Below, one piece after another: positions 35,010 through 45,400 of a stretch of 64,000 nucleotides of DNA. The stretch's first letter is position 1. The number at the start of each line of letters is the position of its first letter. Origin of the DNA: Synechococcus sp. PROS-9-1 (GTDB lineage Bacteria; Cyanobacteriota; Cyanobacteriia; PCC-6307; Cyanobiaceae). Position numbers and translations under genes: made by a program. The notes beneath the pieces were generated by a model that was not told the DNA's origin, made no database searches, and worked only from the letters and a program-made list of their open reading frames with translations. The stretch lies in contig NZ_CP047961.1 of NCBI RefSeq assembly GCF_014279775.1, positions 248,001-312,000 of the forward strand, in the 5' to 3' direction.

Positions 35010-36469
35010 ATGGCGGCGGCAAAGGTGCGGGCCCAGCTCAGAACCTCCTCGACCCGCGACGGGCTTGGCGCTTCGCAATACAGGCGAAGCAAGGGCTCTG
35101 TTCCAGAGAAGCGCAGCATCAGCCAATGGCTTGGGCCGAGCCTGAGTTTGACGCCGTCTGTGGTGATCACCTCGAGCACAGGACATCCAGCGACTTCCTG
35201 GGGAGGCGTGTTAGCCAAAAGGGCTTCCAGTCGGCGGCGGGAGTCCATGTCGGCGAGGCGGAGATCGAGGCGGTCGTAATGGGCCTCTCCACCACACCGC
35301 TCTTGGATGGTTTTCATGCGCTCGCCAAGGGGTTCCTTCCCTTCCACCAACGCTTCGAGCACGAGCACGGCGGCAAACAGGGCGTCCCGTTCTGGCAGGT
35401 GCATGCCAAATCCCACGCCCCCGGACTCCTCTCCGCCGATCAACACCTCTCCGGCCAACATTTCAGCAGCGATGTACTTGAAGCCAACAGGCAGTTCAAG
35501 AACCTCCCGGCCCAGATCTTCCGCAACAAGGCGCATGAGGTCGGAGCCGCTCACCGTTTTCACCACCGACCCAGGCAGATTTTTGGCACGAGCCAAGTGA
35601 TCGATCAGCAGTGGCATTAACTGCTGGGTGCTGCAGAACCGTCCGTTTTCATCCACGGCGGCAATGCGGTCGCCATCGCCATCAAAGACCAGTCCAACGG
35701 CATGGCGGCCCGCAGCTTTTGAGGCTTTCACCGCTGCAATCAGTTCCCCGAGGTGAGGGGCCAGGGGTTCTGGTGCACATCCACCAAACAGGGGATCACG
35801 GTTGGTTCGGATCTCAGTGATCAGATCCTTTGCGGCGTCTCCCAAGAGGTCTGCGACGCAACCGGCTGCCGACCCATGCATGGGATCGACAAACACATGA
35901 AGGCCCATGGCCCGAAGACCAACGGTCAAAGCCTGGAGGTCAAATTTGGTTCGCAATCCTGCGAGATGTTCTCCGCGTCCATCAAAGCGTTCGCTGGTGC
36001 CAGCCATCGGCACCGTGATGCCTCCAGCGGCCAGCCGTCGCTCCACTGCTGCTGTGAAGGTTCCCTCAACCGATCCACCAAAGGGGCCTTTGATTTTCAG
36101 GCCAAGCCATTCCGGAGGGTTATGGCTGGCCGTGATCACCAGTGCTCCGAGTGATTGGCGCTCCACGACCGCCCAGCTGCAGGCTGGTGTGGGAACGGCC
36201 GTATCGGTGAGAAGCGGTTCCAGGTCGCAGCCGCGGACGGCTGCCGCCACGACTTCGGCGAGTTCAGGGGCGAGGAAGCGACGGTCATAGCCGATCACCA
36301 CTGTGCGGCTGTTTAAGCCTTCAGGTGCCTGGTGGGCGAGCTCCTGGGCTGCCGCGACGGCAACAGGAAGCAATCGCTCCACAGTGATATCCACCCCCAA
36401 AATGCCCCGCCAACCATCGGTACCAAACCGGATCGGGGAGGCATCCAGTGGGAGAGGGGAAGACACCAT
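35006..36469 (-). CDS. Phosphoglucomutase/phosphomannomutase family protein
   Basis: A 487-aa alpha-D-phosphohexomutase. Seen: RFGTDGWRGILG near the N-terminus, the phosphoserine loop VITASHNPPEW, the metal loop DGDGDRIAAVD, the sugar-binding GGEESGGVG and the phosphate site RFSGTEPLLRLY. ATG 36469 (MVSSPLPLD) is chosen; GTG 36487 is possible. It supplies hexose 1-phosphates for UDP- or GDP-sugars. It is divergent from the TM0106-like nuclease with a 52-bp gap. Glucose versus mannose specificity cannot be read. Confidence 0.93.
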   Translation of the reverse strand: MVSSPLPLDASPIRFGTDGWRGILGVDITVERLLPVAVAAAQELAHQAPEGLNSRTVVIGYDRRFLAPELAEVVAAAVRGCDLEPLLTDTAVPTPACSWAVVERQSLGALVITASHNPPEWLGLKIKGPFGGSVEGTFTAAVERRLAAGGITVPMAGTSERFDGRGEHLAGLRTKFDLQALTVGLRAMGLHVFVDPMHGSAAGCVADLLGDAAKDLITEIRTNRDPLFGGCAPEPLAPHLGELIAAVKASKAAGRHAVGLVFDGDGDRIAAVDENGRFCSTQQLMPLLIDHLARAKNLPGSVVKTVSGSDLMRLVAEDLGREVLELPVGFKYIAAEMLAGEVLIGGEESGGVGFGMHLPERDALFAAVLVLEALVEGKEPLGERMKTIQERCGGEAHYDRLDLRLADMDSRRRLEALLANTPPQEVAGCPVLEVITTDGVKLRLGPSHWLMLRFSGTEPLLRLYCEAPSPSRVEEVLSWARTFAAAI

Positions 36470-36521
36470 GGGTTGCAATCGATGCACAGGATCTAGCAGC
36501 TGGCCGCCTTACCGTCGGTTG

Positions 36522-38024
36522 ATGGGTGCCACCCCTCACGCTGACAAGCCACTCACGGACAGGTTGCTGCGGAGCTGGGTGCGCTGCCGTAGGAGAGCAT
36601 GGCTCGACCGCCATGCCAATCCAGGAGATCGCCTTTACACCGCGCATCGCACCTTGCAGCTGGATGACCAACAGCGCGGTTTTGTGGCCTTGCTGCCGGG
36701 AAAGCCAGGGCACGGCCAGGCCGCTTGCGAGCGAGGAGATGCCGGTGTTGTCGGGGTGAGGTTGCGCGGGACCCTGCTGGACGACTCAGCCCTGAAGGGT
36801 GCGGCTCTAGAAGCCCATCCGCCTCTGCTTGAGAGGGTGACAGGGTCGAGTCGCTGGGGGGACTTTGCCTATCGGCCCGTGATCGCTCGGCAGGGACGCC
36901 GATTAACCCGAGAACACCGATTGCAGCTTGCCTTGGCTGGACGCTTGTTGGCTGAATTTCAGGGTGGGCCCGTGCTTGATGGCCTTGCGGTGGCAGGCTC
37001 AGGGCGACGGTTGGAGCGTGAGCGCTTACCGCTTGCCAACAGCTTGAATCGCCAGCTCGACGACTCTCTGCTGCGATTGTCGGCCGACCTGAACAGAACT
37101 GATCCGCCAGCGTTGACGGCAGATCGTCGCAAGTGCACGCTCTGTAGCTGGCGGGGTCTCTGCAATGACGTTGCTTCTCAAGAAGGGCATCTCAGTGAAG
37201 TGAGTGGGATTGGCGCCAAAAGGCGGGAGATGCTTCAAGAGATCGGGATCAATAGCCTTCAGGCTCTGGCCGCAGCCAACCCCAAGGATCTCGCTGGGCA
37301 ACTCAAGCGCTTTGGCGAGCAGCATGCAGCGATGGCGACCCCTTTGGTGGCCCAAGCTCGTGTTCAACGCGATGGGGTTGTTGAGCGTCTCGATGCGCTC
37401 CCCGCCTTACCTGAATTGCTGAATGCTCCAGGGGTGTTGCTCTACGACATCGAATCAGATCCGGATGCGCGCGATGACTTTTTGCACGGATTTGTCCGCT
37501 TACCCAATCACGGTTTGCTTAATGACGGAGTCCCTAGTTGGGATCTGACGCGTGCCAGCTACCACCCGCTGCTGGTGCTTCAAGAGCATGGTGAGAAACG
37601 TTGCTGGCAAAGGATCCAGCGATTTCTTGCCACCTATCCCGATTGGATGATCCTTCATTACGGCGAAACCGAGTCGCTGGCCCTGTTGCGCATGGCCGAA
37701 CGTCAGGGTGTTTCAGACAAAGAACAGCAAGCCCTGCGGGAGCGGTTGATTGATGTGCATGCCCGCTTGCGTGCCCATTGGCAACTCCCCCTCAGCAGCT
37801 ATGGCCTCAAGGCCGTCGCGGGCTGGAGAGGATTCAAATGGGGCCAGTCAGGGGTCGATGGAGCAAGGGCTCTGTTGTGGTGGCGTCAGTGGCGGGGTGA
37901 AGGAGTCCACGCGCGCGGCTCTATCCATGCCTTGCGTTGGATTCTCACTTACAACCGCGATGATGGCTTGGCCACATGGGCGGTGGCCCAATGGTTGTTG
38001 AGTGGTGATCAACCCAAGGCCTAA
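36522..38024 (+). CDS. TM0106-family RecB-like putative nuclease with C-terminal RNase H-like domain
   Basis: A 500-aa multidomain protein. The N-terminal half is RecB/Cas4-like: a Cys in SWVRCRRRAW and CTLCSWRGLC (C-x2-C-x5-C) could bind an iron-sulfur cluster. A helix-hairpin-helix-like stretch SGIGAKRREMLQEIGI follows. The C-terminal half is an RNase H-like/3'-5' exonuclease domain: LLYDIESDPD, LHYGETESLALL, SSYGLKAVAGW and TYNRDDGLATW. The RecB catalytic D-x-K expected after WGDFAYRPV reads IARQGRRL, so that site looks degenerate. ATG 36522 is used; the frame extends to 36303 inside the divergent gene. Confidence 0.85.
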   Translation: MGATPHADKPLTDRLLRSWVRCRRRAWLDRHANPGDRLYTAHRTLQLDDQQRGFVALLPGKPGHGQAACERGDAGVVGVRLRGTLLDDSALKGAALEAHPPLLERVTGSSRWGDFAYRPVIARQGRRLTREHRLQLALAGRLLAEFQGGPVLDGLAVAGSGRRLERERLPLANSLNRQLDDSLLRLSADLNRTDPPALTADRRKCTLCSWRGLCNDVASQEGHLSEVSGIGAKRREMLQEIGINSLQALAAANPKDLAGQLKRFGEQHAAMATPLVAQARVQRDGVVERLDALPALPELLNAPGVLLYDIESDPDARDDFLHGFVRLPNHGLLNDGVPSWDLTRASYHPLLVLQEHGEKRCWQRIQRFLATYPDWMILHYGETESLALLRMAERQGVSDKEQQALRERLIDVHARLRAHWQLPLSSYGLKAVAGWRGFKWGQSGVDGARALLWWRQWRGEGVHARGSIHALRWILTYNRDDGLATWAVAQWLLSGDQPKA

Positions 38025-38875
38025 GCGCGTGAGGGTGGCTCGGAAAAGGCCTGCGGTTTGAACAGCTGAATCGATCCTTGATCGCCGTCGAGGCTGAGTT
38101 GGGGGTCTGCCAATGCTTGTCGGCGCACCAGGGCGAGGCCAATCCACTCCCGAGGCGTCCCTTCAGCAGAAGCAATCTGAACAGCGGAGGTGATGACACC
38201 AGCGCGGTCCCCTTGGCGTCTCAGCACAGTGCCCGGCTGAGGGACTGACCCTTGAAGGTCGCTGGAGAGGGCGCGCCAACTCCGTAGTTGTTGTTTAACT
38301 TCCCCTTTTGAAGCCAGCTTTGCCACCGTTTCCTGCCCCAGATAACACCCTTTATTGAGGTGCACCCAGGGGGAGAGGCCCAGTTCAAAGGGATTGGTGG
38401 TTCCATCCAATTCACCAGCACTAAGAGGCCATCCCTGTTCCAGGCGCCAACGATCGAGTTGGTTGCTGTTGGCGGCCTCACTGCTGGGGAATCGATCGCT
38501 TTGGTTCGGCTCATCCTCTGTCCAACACACGTTGACCGGCTCCATTGGCTGGCCTTGAACCAGGAGCTCTTGTCTGCGTTGTTGTCGGGTCCCCTTGAGG
38601 CGGACGCGGTCGGCGGGAAAGATCACGCGATCGAACCCTTGGCTAACGGCATCCACCGCACCAGCCAGAACGAGCACATCAGCGCCTGTGGCATCCATTC
38701 GGATTTCAAGCAGGGCCTGCACCCGTCCGGTTGCATCAAGCCAGCAGGCCGGGAGGGGATCGCCCTCCTCAGCCTGCTGGACGTCGGCACTGGTTTGACC
38801 TTGAAGGAACGTGCGACTGCCACTCCCCTCGAGTCGCAGCACCGGGAAACTTTGATCCCAAAGGAGCCTGCTCAT
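38021..38875 (-). CDS. ygfZ: YgfZ/GcvT-like folate-binding protein
   Basis: A 284-aa protein of the YgfZ family, which uses tetrahydrofolate to assist iron-sulfur protein maintenance. The diagnostic KGCYLGQE motif is present (in [13 protein letters not shown]), along with [13 protein letters not shown] at the N-terminus. It overlaps the pyrE stop by 4 nt and the convergent nuclease by 4 nt. Its role here in FeS enzymes is by family knowledge. Confidence 0.88.
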   Translation of the reverse strand: MSRLLWDQSFPVLRLEGSGSRTFLQGQTSADVQQAEEGDPLPACWLDATGRVQALLEIRMDATGADVLVLAGAVDAVSQGFDRVIFPADRVRLKGTRQQRRQELLVQGQPMEPVNVCWTEDEPNQSDRFPSSEAANSNQLDRWRLEQGWPLSAGELDGTTNPFELGLSPWVHLNKGCYLGQETVAKLASKGEVKQQLRSWRALSSDLQGSVPQPGTVLRRQGDRAGVITSAVQIASAEGTPREWIGLALVRRQALADPQLSLDGDQGSIQLFKPQAFSEPPSRA

Positions 38876-39441
38876 GCTTGGAGCTCACGGGATTTGGCGG
38901 CCACCTTTTCCAGGCGATACAGGCTCTGTAATTCAAGGCCAGCAGCTTGCATCGCAGCAGCCCCTCCCTCTTCACGGTCAACAATCGTCACCACCCGATT
39001 CACGGTGTAGCCAGCAGCGCGGAGTTGTTCAACAGCCTTGATGGATGACCCACCGGTGGTGACCACATCCTCAAGAACGGTGACGAGCGCGCCCTGCTCT
39101 GGCAGGGGACCTTCTAGCCAGGCACCTGTGCCGTGGCCTTTGGCCTGCTTACGCACGATCAGAGCATCAAGAGAGCGTCCTCCCTGGGCGGCAGCAAGGG
39201 CGACGCCACTTACGAGCGGATCGGCTCCCAGGGTGAGGCCGCCAACGGCTGCCGCATCGGCTTCCACCAGAGCCAACATCGCTGGGCAGAGCAGGGCTAG
39301 GCCTGAGCCGCTCAAGCTGACCGGCTTGCAATTCACGTAGTGATGACTGCTGAGACCGGACGCAAGGGTGAAGTTGCCATGGCGGTAAGCCTCTTTCGCT
39401 AAGCGTTCCAGCAGGGGGTCGTGTTCAAAACGTTGAGACAT
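38872..39441 (-). CDS. pyrE: Orotate phosphoribosyltransferase
   Basis: A 189-aa enzyme of pyrimidine synthesis that joins orotate to PRPP. Seen: [17 protein letters not shown] near the N-terminus and the PRPP-binding [15 protein letters not shown] 39441 gives the usual N-terminus. Its stop overlaps the ygfZ start (ATGA), so the two are coupled. Slightly shorter than enteric forms, within the family range. Confidence 0.94.
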   Translation of the reverse strand: MSQRFEHDPLLERLAKEAYRHGNFTLASGLSSHHYVNCKPVSLSGSGLALLCPAMLALVEADAAAVGGLTLGADPLVSGVALAAAQGGRSLDALIVRKQAKGHGTGAWLEGPLPEQGALVTVLEDVVTTGGSSIKAVEQLRAAGYTVNRVVTIVDREEGGAAAMQAAGLELQSLYRLEKVAAKSRELQA

Positions 39442-39486
39442 CGGGGCTGGTGCGCAGCGAATCCTTTGCCTAGTTTGCGCGCAGTT

Positions 39487-40020
39487 GTGACGGTTTTTGT
39501 GCGCGGGCTCCCTTTTGGTGTTCTGGTGATCATGGCCCCACTCGCTCTGTGGCAGGCCGATCCTGCTGATGCCAATCCTGTGGTTTGCCTCACGAGCCTT
39601 GAAGCTCCTGCGCCTTCAGGTGGTGGTGGCGAGGTCGGTGCTCCTGTTGAGGTGAGTCGTTGCGGCCCTGTCAAAACCACCGACGTGCTTGTAACGGAGC
39701 GGTTTTATACCTGGACGGCACCCTTCGCTCGTGGTGTGGATGTGATGCACCAGATCACCGATCTTCTTGGCATTGCTGTTGCGGGGCCTGAGGGCAACAG
39801 GGTGATGGGATTTGGCTTCCCCGATCAGACGATTGTTTGGGATGGATCTGCCTTGCAATCCACCTATCAGGTGTTGCTGGAGGAGCAAAGTCCTGCGATT
39901 CCGTGGCGCACGGTGGATATTTCCAACGGATTCACGAGCAGCTTGGCGGAGGAAGCTCAGGTCAGAATGCCAATCAAGCGGGATGATCCACCCTCAGCAC
40001 CCATTCGTGCCTTGTGGTAA
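39487..40020 (+). CDS. Hypothetical exported protein
   Basis: About 177 aa, not recognised. The N-terminus [19 protein letters not shown] followed by ADPADANP looks like a cleavable signal peptide, so an envelope or periplasmic location is inferred. Two Cys ([14 protein letters not shown]) could form a disulfide in the mature protein. The start is uncertain: GTG 39487 fits the signal peptide; GTG 39421 would overlap pyrE on the other strand by 21 bp. Followed closely by tRNA-Met. Confidence 0.65.
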   Translation: MTVFVRGLPFGVLVIMAPLALWQADPADANPVVCLTSLEAPAPSGGGGEVGAPVEVSRCGPVKTTDVLVTERFYTWTAPFARGVDVMHQITDLLGIAVAGPEGNRVMGFGFPDQTIVWDGSALQSTYQVLLEEQSPAIPWRTVDISNGFTSSLAEEAQVRMPIKRDDPPSAPIRALW

Positions 40021-40034
40021 TTCCGTGATAACGC

Positions 40035-40107
40035 GGGGGTCTAGCAATCTGGTGAATGCAGCGAACTCATAATTCGCCTTAGCCGAGTTCGATCCTCGGG
40101 ACCCCCA
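40035..40107 (+). tRNA. tRNA-Met (anticodon CAU)
   Basis: 73 nt folding into a cloverleaf: acceptor GGGGGTC/GACCCCC (7 bp), anticodon stem GCGAA/TTCGC with loop CTCATAA and anticodon CAT at 40068-40070, T stem CCGAG/CTCGG with loop TTCGATC, discriminator A. CCA is not encoded. The first acceptor pair G-C excludes the classic initiator mismatch, so it is elongator Met, or less likely Ile2 with lysidine-modified CAU. The D arm (TAGCAATCTGGTGAATGC) is atypical. Confidence 0.9.
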
Positions 40108-40121
40108 TTCATTCTTGACTC

Positions 40122-41399
40122 ATGCGCAACCTGCTGCTGATCGCGCTTTTGGTCTTACCGGCGTTTTTTGCAGCGGCTGAAGTGTCACTGCTGCGTTTGC
40201 GTCCGAGTCGAGTCCATGAACTCCGTGAAGAGGGCCAGCCCGGTGCTCCAGCGGTCGAGCGCCTCCAGCGCCGGATGAGAACAGCTCTGCTGATGACCCA
40301 GTTCGGGACCACCTTGTCGTTGGTGGCGCTCGGTTGGATTGCGAAAGGTTTTGGTCAGCGTTGGTGGCCGATGGAAACACCAGCCGGCCGTTGGTGGGAT
40401 CTGGCCTGGTTCCTTGTGTTGGTGGTCTTGGCCACGCTGTTGTCCGGGCTGCTCCCACGTGCTCTGGTGCTCAGCCGTCCGGAGCCGGCTGCCTTGAAAT
40501 TGTCTCCGGTGTTGGAAACCACCATGCAGGTGTTGCGTCCCCTGCTGTCTTCCCTGGAAGTCATCGCCTCACTCCTGCTTCGTCTTGTGGGCCTGAAGCC
40601 TCGCTGGGATGCACTCGTGCCGGCACTAACAGCCGGTGAGTTGGAGACCTTGGTGGAGAGTGGGGGGGTCACGGGCCTACGGCCGGATGAACGCAACATC
40701 CTTGAAGGGGTGTTTGCATTACGGGATATGCAGGTGAGGGAGGTCATGGTTCCTCGCTCGGGGATGGTCACCCTGCCGGTGGAGGTGCGTTTCGCAGAGT
40801 TGATGGAGGCTGTTCACCGCACTCGGCATGCGCGTTTCCCTGTGATTGGGCAGTCGCTGGATGATGTCCGTGGCGTGCTGGATTTACGCCGTTTAGCGGA
40901 GCCCATCGCCCGTGGTGAACTGCAAAAAGATTCCGCTCTAGAGCCTTACTTGAGTCCTGCCGAGCGGGTGCTGGAGACCAGCAACCTCGCTGAATTGCTT
41001 GCGATTATTCGATCTGGGCATCCTCTGCTGTTGGTGGTGGATGAACACGGGGGCACCGAGGGATTGGTCACGGCCGCTGACCTCACGGGTGAAATTGTTG
41101 GGGATGAGCCAGAGCATGAAAGTGCCGAGCCCGATCTGCAGGCGATCGAGGGCCAGGAGGGTGCCTGGCTGGTTGCTGGTGATTTGGAGATCTTGGAGCT
41201 CAATCGCCAACTTGACCTTGACTTGCCTGAGGCCTCGGAACATCACACGCTTGCTGGCTTCCTTTTGGAACGCTTACAGCACATTCCTGCCGCTGGAGAA
41301 GCGCTGCGGCACAACGGAGTTCAATTTGAAATCATCACGATGAGAGGCCCTCGTATCGCTCAGGTGCGATTGCTGATGCCTGGTGTGACGAACCCATGA
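40122..41399 (+). CDS. CNNM/CorC (hemolysin C-like) membrane protein with CBS domains
   Basis: A 425-aa protein. The N-terminal DUF21/CNNM transmembrane domain includes LPAFFAAAEVSLLRLRPSR and a LLSGLLPRALVLSRPEPAAL segment. A CBS pair follows (DMQVREVMVPRSGMVTLP and HPLLLVVDEHGGTEGLVTAADL), then a C-terminal CorC_HlyC domain (VAGDLEILELNRQL). The family is tied to Mg or other divalent cation transport. It starts 15 bp after tRNA-Met. Confidence 0.92.
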   Translation: MRNLLLIALLVLPAFFAAAEVSLLRLRPSRVHELREEGQPGAPAVERLQRRMRTALLMTQFGTTLSLVALGWIAKGFGQRWWPMETPAGRWWDLAWFLVLVVLATLLSGLLPRALVLSRPEPAALKLSPVLETTMQVLRPLLSSLEVIASLLLRLVGLKPRWDALVPALTAGELETLVESGGVTGLRPDERNILEGVFALRDMQVREVMVPRSGMVTLPVEVRFAELMEAVHRTRHARFPVIGQSLDDVRGVLDLRRLAEPIARGELQKDSALEPYLSPAERVLETSNLAELLAIIRSGHPLLLVVDEHGGTEGLVTAADLTGEIVGDEPEHESAEPDLQAIEGQEGAWLVAGDLEILELNRQLDLDLPEASEHHTLAGFLLERLQHIPAAGEALRHNGVQFEIITMRGPRIAQVRLLMPGVTNP

Positions 41400-41452
41400 A
41401 GCGGTCAGAGCTGTTGATCACCGATAATCAGATCTGACCTGCATTCCCTCCG

Positions 41453-42457
41453 ATGACCGACCCTATGGTTCCGGTAAAGGTCGGAGTGATCGGAATCGGC
41501 AACATGGGTTGGCATCACGCCCGTGTGCTCAGCCTTTTGAAGGACGCGGATCTGGTGGGCGTCTCCGATCCGGATGCCAAGCGCGGAGCGTTGGCAAAAG
41601 ACCAATTTAATTGCCGTTGGTTCGCGGATTACCACGACATGCTCTCTGAGGTCGAAGCGGTTTGTATCGCTGTGCCGACCCTGCTTCACCATGCCGTTGG
41701 TTTGGCCTGTTTAGAGGCTGGGCTGCACGTTTTGATCGAAAAGCCGATTGCTGCCAGCCAGGAGGAAGCGGCTTCGCTCAGCGAGTCGGCAAGCCGGGTG
41801 GATCGGCTGCTGCAGGTGGGGCATATCGAGCGCTTCAATCCTGCGTTTCGTGAGTTGACCAAGGTGGTGGCGAATGAGGAAGTTGTCGTGCTGGAAGCCA
41901 GACGTCATAGCCCCCATTCCGATCGAGCCAATGATGTTTCGGTGGTTCTTGATTTGATGATCCACGATTTGGATCTTGTCTTGGAACTCGCAGGGGCATC
42001 TGTCGTGCATTTGTCAGCGGCCGGCGGACGTAGCTCTGAAGGGCCGATCGATTACGTCAACGCCACACTTGGATTCGACAACGGCGTGGTGGCCAGCCTC
42101 ACGGCTAGCAAAATGAGCCATCGCAAGATCAGGAGCTTGAGTGCTCACTGCCGTGGAAGCCTTGTTGAAACGGATTTTCTGAATCACACCTTGCATATTC
42201 ATCGTCGTGCCCACGAGTGGTACTCGGCTGATCACGGCGAGCTGTTGTATCGCAATGATGGTTTCATCGAAGAGGTGAGCACCACTTCGATTGAGCCGCT
42301 ATACGCCGAGCTGGAGCATTTTCTTCAGTGTGTTCGTGGACGTGAAACCCCCGCCGTAGATGGCCAGCAGGCTTCTCGGGCTCTCTGCCTTGCCGACTTG
42401 ATTGAGCAGGCTGTGGAGCGTCCAGGAGTTGGCATTGCTCTCGAGGCTCCAATTTGA
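41453..42457 (+). CDS. Gfo/Idh/MocA-family NAD(P)-dependent oxidoreductase
   Basis: A 334-aa dehydrogenase. Seen: VGVIGIGNMGWHHARV (cofactor fold), the catalytic-region HVLIEKPIA (EKP motif), and DLMIHDLDLVLEL with the active-site His. Family members oxidise sugars or sugar nucleotides such as UDP-GlcNAc derivatives. It lies 53 bp after the CNNM gene and 1 bp from the convergent GH15-like gene. Substrate cannot be read from sequence. Confidence 0.9.
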   Translation: MTDPMVPVKVGVIGIGNMGWHHARVLSLLKDADLVGVSDPDAKRGALAKDQFNCRWFADYHDMLSEVEAVCIAVPTLLHHAVGLACLEAGLHVLIEKPIAASQEEAASLSESASRVDRLLQVGHIERFNPAFRELTKVVANEEVVVLEARRHSPHSDRANDVSVVLDLMIHDLDLVLELAGASVVHLSAAGGRSSEGPIDYVNATLGFDNGVVASLTASKMSHRKIRSLSAHCRGSLVETDFLNHTLHIHRRAHEWYSADHGELLYRNDGFIEEVSTTSIEPLYAELEHFLQCVRGRETPAVDGQQASRALCLADLIEQAVERPGVGIALEAPI

Positions 42458-42458
42458 T

Positions 42459-45400
42459 TTAAAGCAGTCCTTCTTGTTGGACTAGCTCTCGAAGCGCTTC
42501 GATTTGCCACCGGCGGCATTGCGCCGGAGAGGCTTGGTAAAAATGTTCCCAAGCCGCGGCTTTGTGCTGGCTGTAGGTTTCGATGTCTTGTTGGGGATGG
42601 GTGCTTTGCCAGCCCACCCGAACGGCATGACCAATCACCACATCGAGTGCGATGTCGTCTTCAAAGCGCATGTCTGGGTTGGTCGTCGTGAAGGCCATCA
42701 GTGAGAGCAGGCTTTCTGTACAAAGTTGGCGGTATTCAGCGGCTTCAATGCGACTGAGCAGGTGCTCGACCTGAATGGCGAAATTGCGTTCTCCTGGTGT
42801 TTTTTCCAGCACCAAGGAGCTGGTTAGCCGGTTGCGCCGCTCCAATTTGTCACCGATCACAAGGCCGCGGCAGTGATGCAGTAAGGACCAGATGCCGGCA
42901 TAGAACTCCTTCGGGACTTGCTGCAGGGAGCCCAGTCGCATGCGGTGTTGCAGCCAGTCCGATCCGCTGGGTCGTTCCTCAAGGGGCTCAGGCACGGTCC
43001 ACTGCACATGTCCCCGCAGGTGAAGCAGCTCTCGTCGCTGTAGGGCTGCTCGAGCGTGGTCGACGTCATTGAGCAGGGCTTGAAGGCGCAAGCTGATCCC
43101 ATGCGGGGCTTCGCTGCACAGGGCTTCAAAGGCTTCGTCCTGGCTTAGTTGGCGTTCGGCCGCGAGTTCTGAGGTGAGCAGAAGCAGGAGTTGACCCAGC
43201 TGCAGGGTGAGCGTCCCCTTGAGTTTTTCCGGTTCTCGACGGGCAAGGCCATCAAGAGCCACCAGCAACTCCTGTTGCAACATGCGCTCACGGCCGTCAT
43301 TGCCACAGGTGCGTTCAATCAGGGCAGCGATCGCCGGGCTTGAGGCCGGGGCGCTGAGGCGGGAGTCGCTGGTGTAGTTCCTTCCCACAACCACTTGTTT
43401 TTGGCGGCTGAGCAGGTCGATCACAGCATCCTCGAGTTGGGGATGGACGAGCCCCATCGCGCCTGCGCAGCGGCGAGCTACGTTCCAGTCCTCCTGGCTG
43501 AGCCCGCGGTGGTAAATCTCCTCCAGCAGGGTGATCAGCTCAATCGGTGTCCCCTTCGGACCGCTGAGAATTGCTCGGTAGCCGAGTTGGCGTTTCAGCA
43601 GTTCAAGCACTTCGGCTTGTTCTCGGAGTGAATGGCTACTCCAGAGACGATCACGGAGTTGAGCGAGGGGGATGTCATCGAGCTCCTGCTCCTGGGCTGC
43701 GGTGAGGTCACTGAAGTCGGTGGAGTCTTGTAAATAACGCGCTGCATCGCTGCGTTGATGGGCGTTGCTTCTTGCTGTTGTGGCTGGCAGAGTCACCCAC
43801 TGAGCGCTGTGGGCGAGTGTTTCAAGGTCGCTGAAGCAAACGGGAACATCTTCGAGCCGTCCTGAGTGCAGACGCGTTGTGAGATCCATCAGCAGCTCTG
43901 GATTGTTCTCCAGAAGAGTGGCTTCAATCGGGATCATTAAGAGCGGTGAACCCTCTCCGCGCCAGTGCCGCTGCAGCAGGTGCAGTTCATTGAGGACTGA
44001 TTCCATGAGCTGGCGTGGGTCATGACTGACGAAAAAGGTGTCTTCTTCCAAGACAGCCGGTAGGACGGCAAGCTGCTCGTCGCCCTGTCGATAGAGGCGG
44101 GCTGTGTCCGAGGTGTCGGCTCGGAGCATCGGCAGACCGCTCAAGCGGAGAGCCTCATCTCCTCCGACGGCGCTGAGACGATCGTTGAGGTTGCTGGATG
44201 GCACCACCTGGATAGGGCAGGTCTGTGGATCGCTCACTGGTAACCCGTGTGCTTTGAGTGCAGCTGCGAGTGCGCTGCTGCTTGGTGCAAGGGCAACCAG
44301 GACTTGTTCGGCGCCGATCTTGGCCTGAAATCTGCGGCCGCAGGGATCAAGGTCCGCTGGCTCGATCAGTCCTTCCATCAACATCTCCCCAAGCCAGGCA
44401 AGGCTCTGGGTCCACAGCAGAGGCACGTTGTCGTTAGCCAGCCGTTGTTGGCTTCCCGGTGCCCGTCGTTCGAGTTCTACCGCACTGTCTGGAACCAAAT
44501 AGAGCTCGGGGTAGAGCTGTTGTCCATGGCGTTCGACCTGCAGGATTTTGAGCCTTTCTTGCCAGTAATGCGCGTCGGTCCAACGCTCTTCACAGCAGGC
44601 TGTGAGCTGCTCATAGGCCAGGAAGAGAGGCCATTCCGATTCCACTCCTTCGAAGTTGACCAGTTCGGCCCGTTCGTAATGCAGTCGACTGACGTCTTCG
44701 ACAACGGTTTGATGACCGTCCCGGCGGAAGCGTTTGTATCCGTAGGGGCCTCCTAGCTCACGTCGGATCCGCTGGACGGTTCGCTCCACCAGGTCTCGCT
44801 CCTCCACCGCCCAGGCCGGGTAGCCGATCACGGAGAGACAAGCGCTGTCGACTTCTTTGCTAGCGGATTCCCTTGGCAGAAGTCCTTGGAGTGCCCGCCG
44901 TAAGCGGACGACAGCACCTTGAGGCACCAGCACCTGCACCGATCCATCGCCGTGGGAACCAAAGAGATCCACGCCATCGAGGGCCTCTAGTGCCGCTTTG
45001 GCCATGCCAATGGAGCTGGCGTTGCGTTCGGGTAAACCTTCATTCCCCTTGTCCCCACGCTCCCAGATTCCGTAGTCGGGCACGCGGTAGGCCCGGGCTA
45101 CGTAGTACACGAGGTTTTGGATGAACGCCACTTCGTGGCGGTTGCGAATCACGGCGAGACCGCTGCGGCTGAGTTGGGCTAGCTGCAATAAAAACAGAGA
45201 TGTCGCATCAAGCTGAAGATGCCCCCAGCCGTTATCGGCAACAACCTGATCGCCATTGGTGCTGTTGTATTTGGCATGCAAGGCATCGAGTGGATCGAGG
45301 CTGTACTTAAAGCGCTCCACTTTTGAGGCTTGGCGCATCATGCTGTTGAGCAAACCGCGCATCAGTCCCAGCACCCGTTGTTCGAGTTCCCAACTGCGTT

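Noticed and set aside
34416-35186. Longer RdgB with a 59-residue N-terminal extension
   Set aside because: The extension is antisense-free but lies in the phosphohexomutase coding region in another frame, and the family starts at MTKRVLVIASGN.
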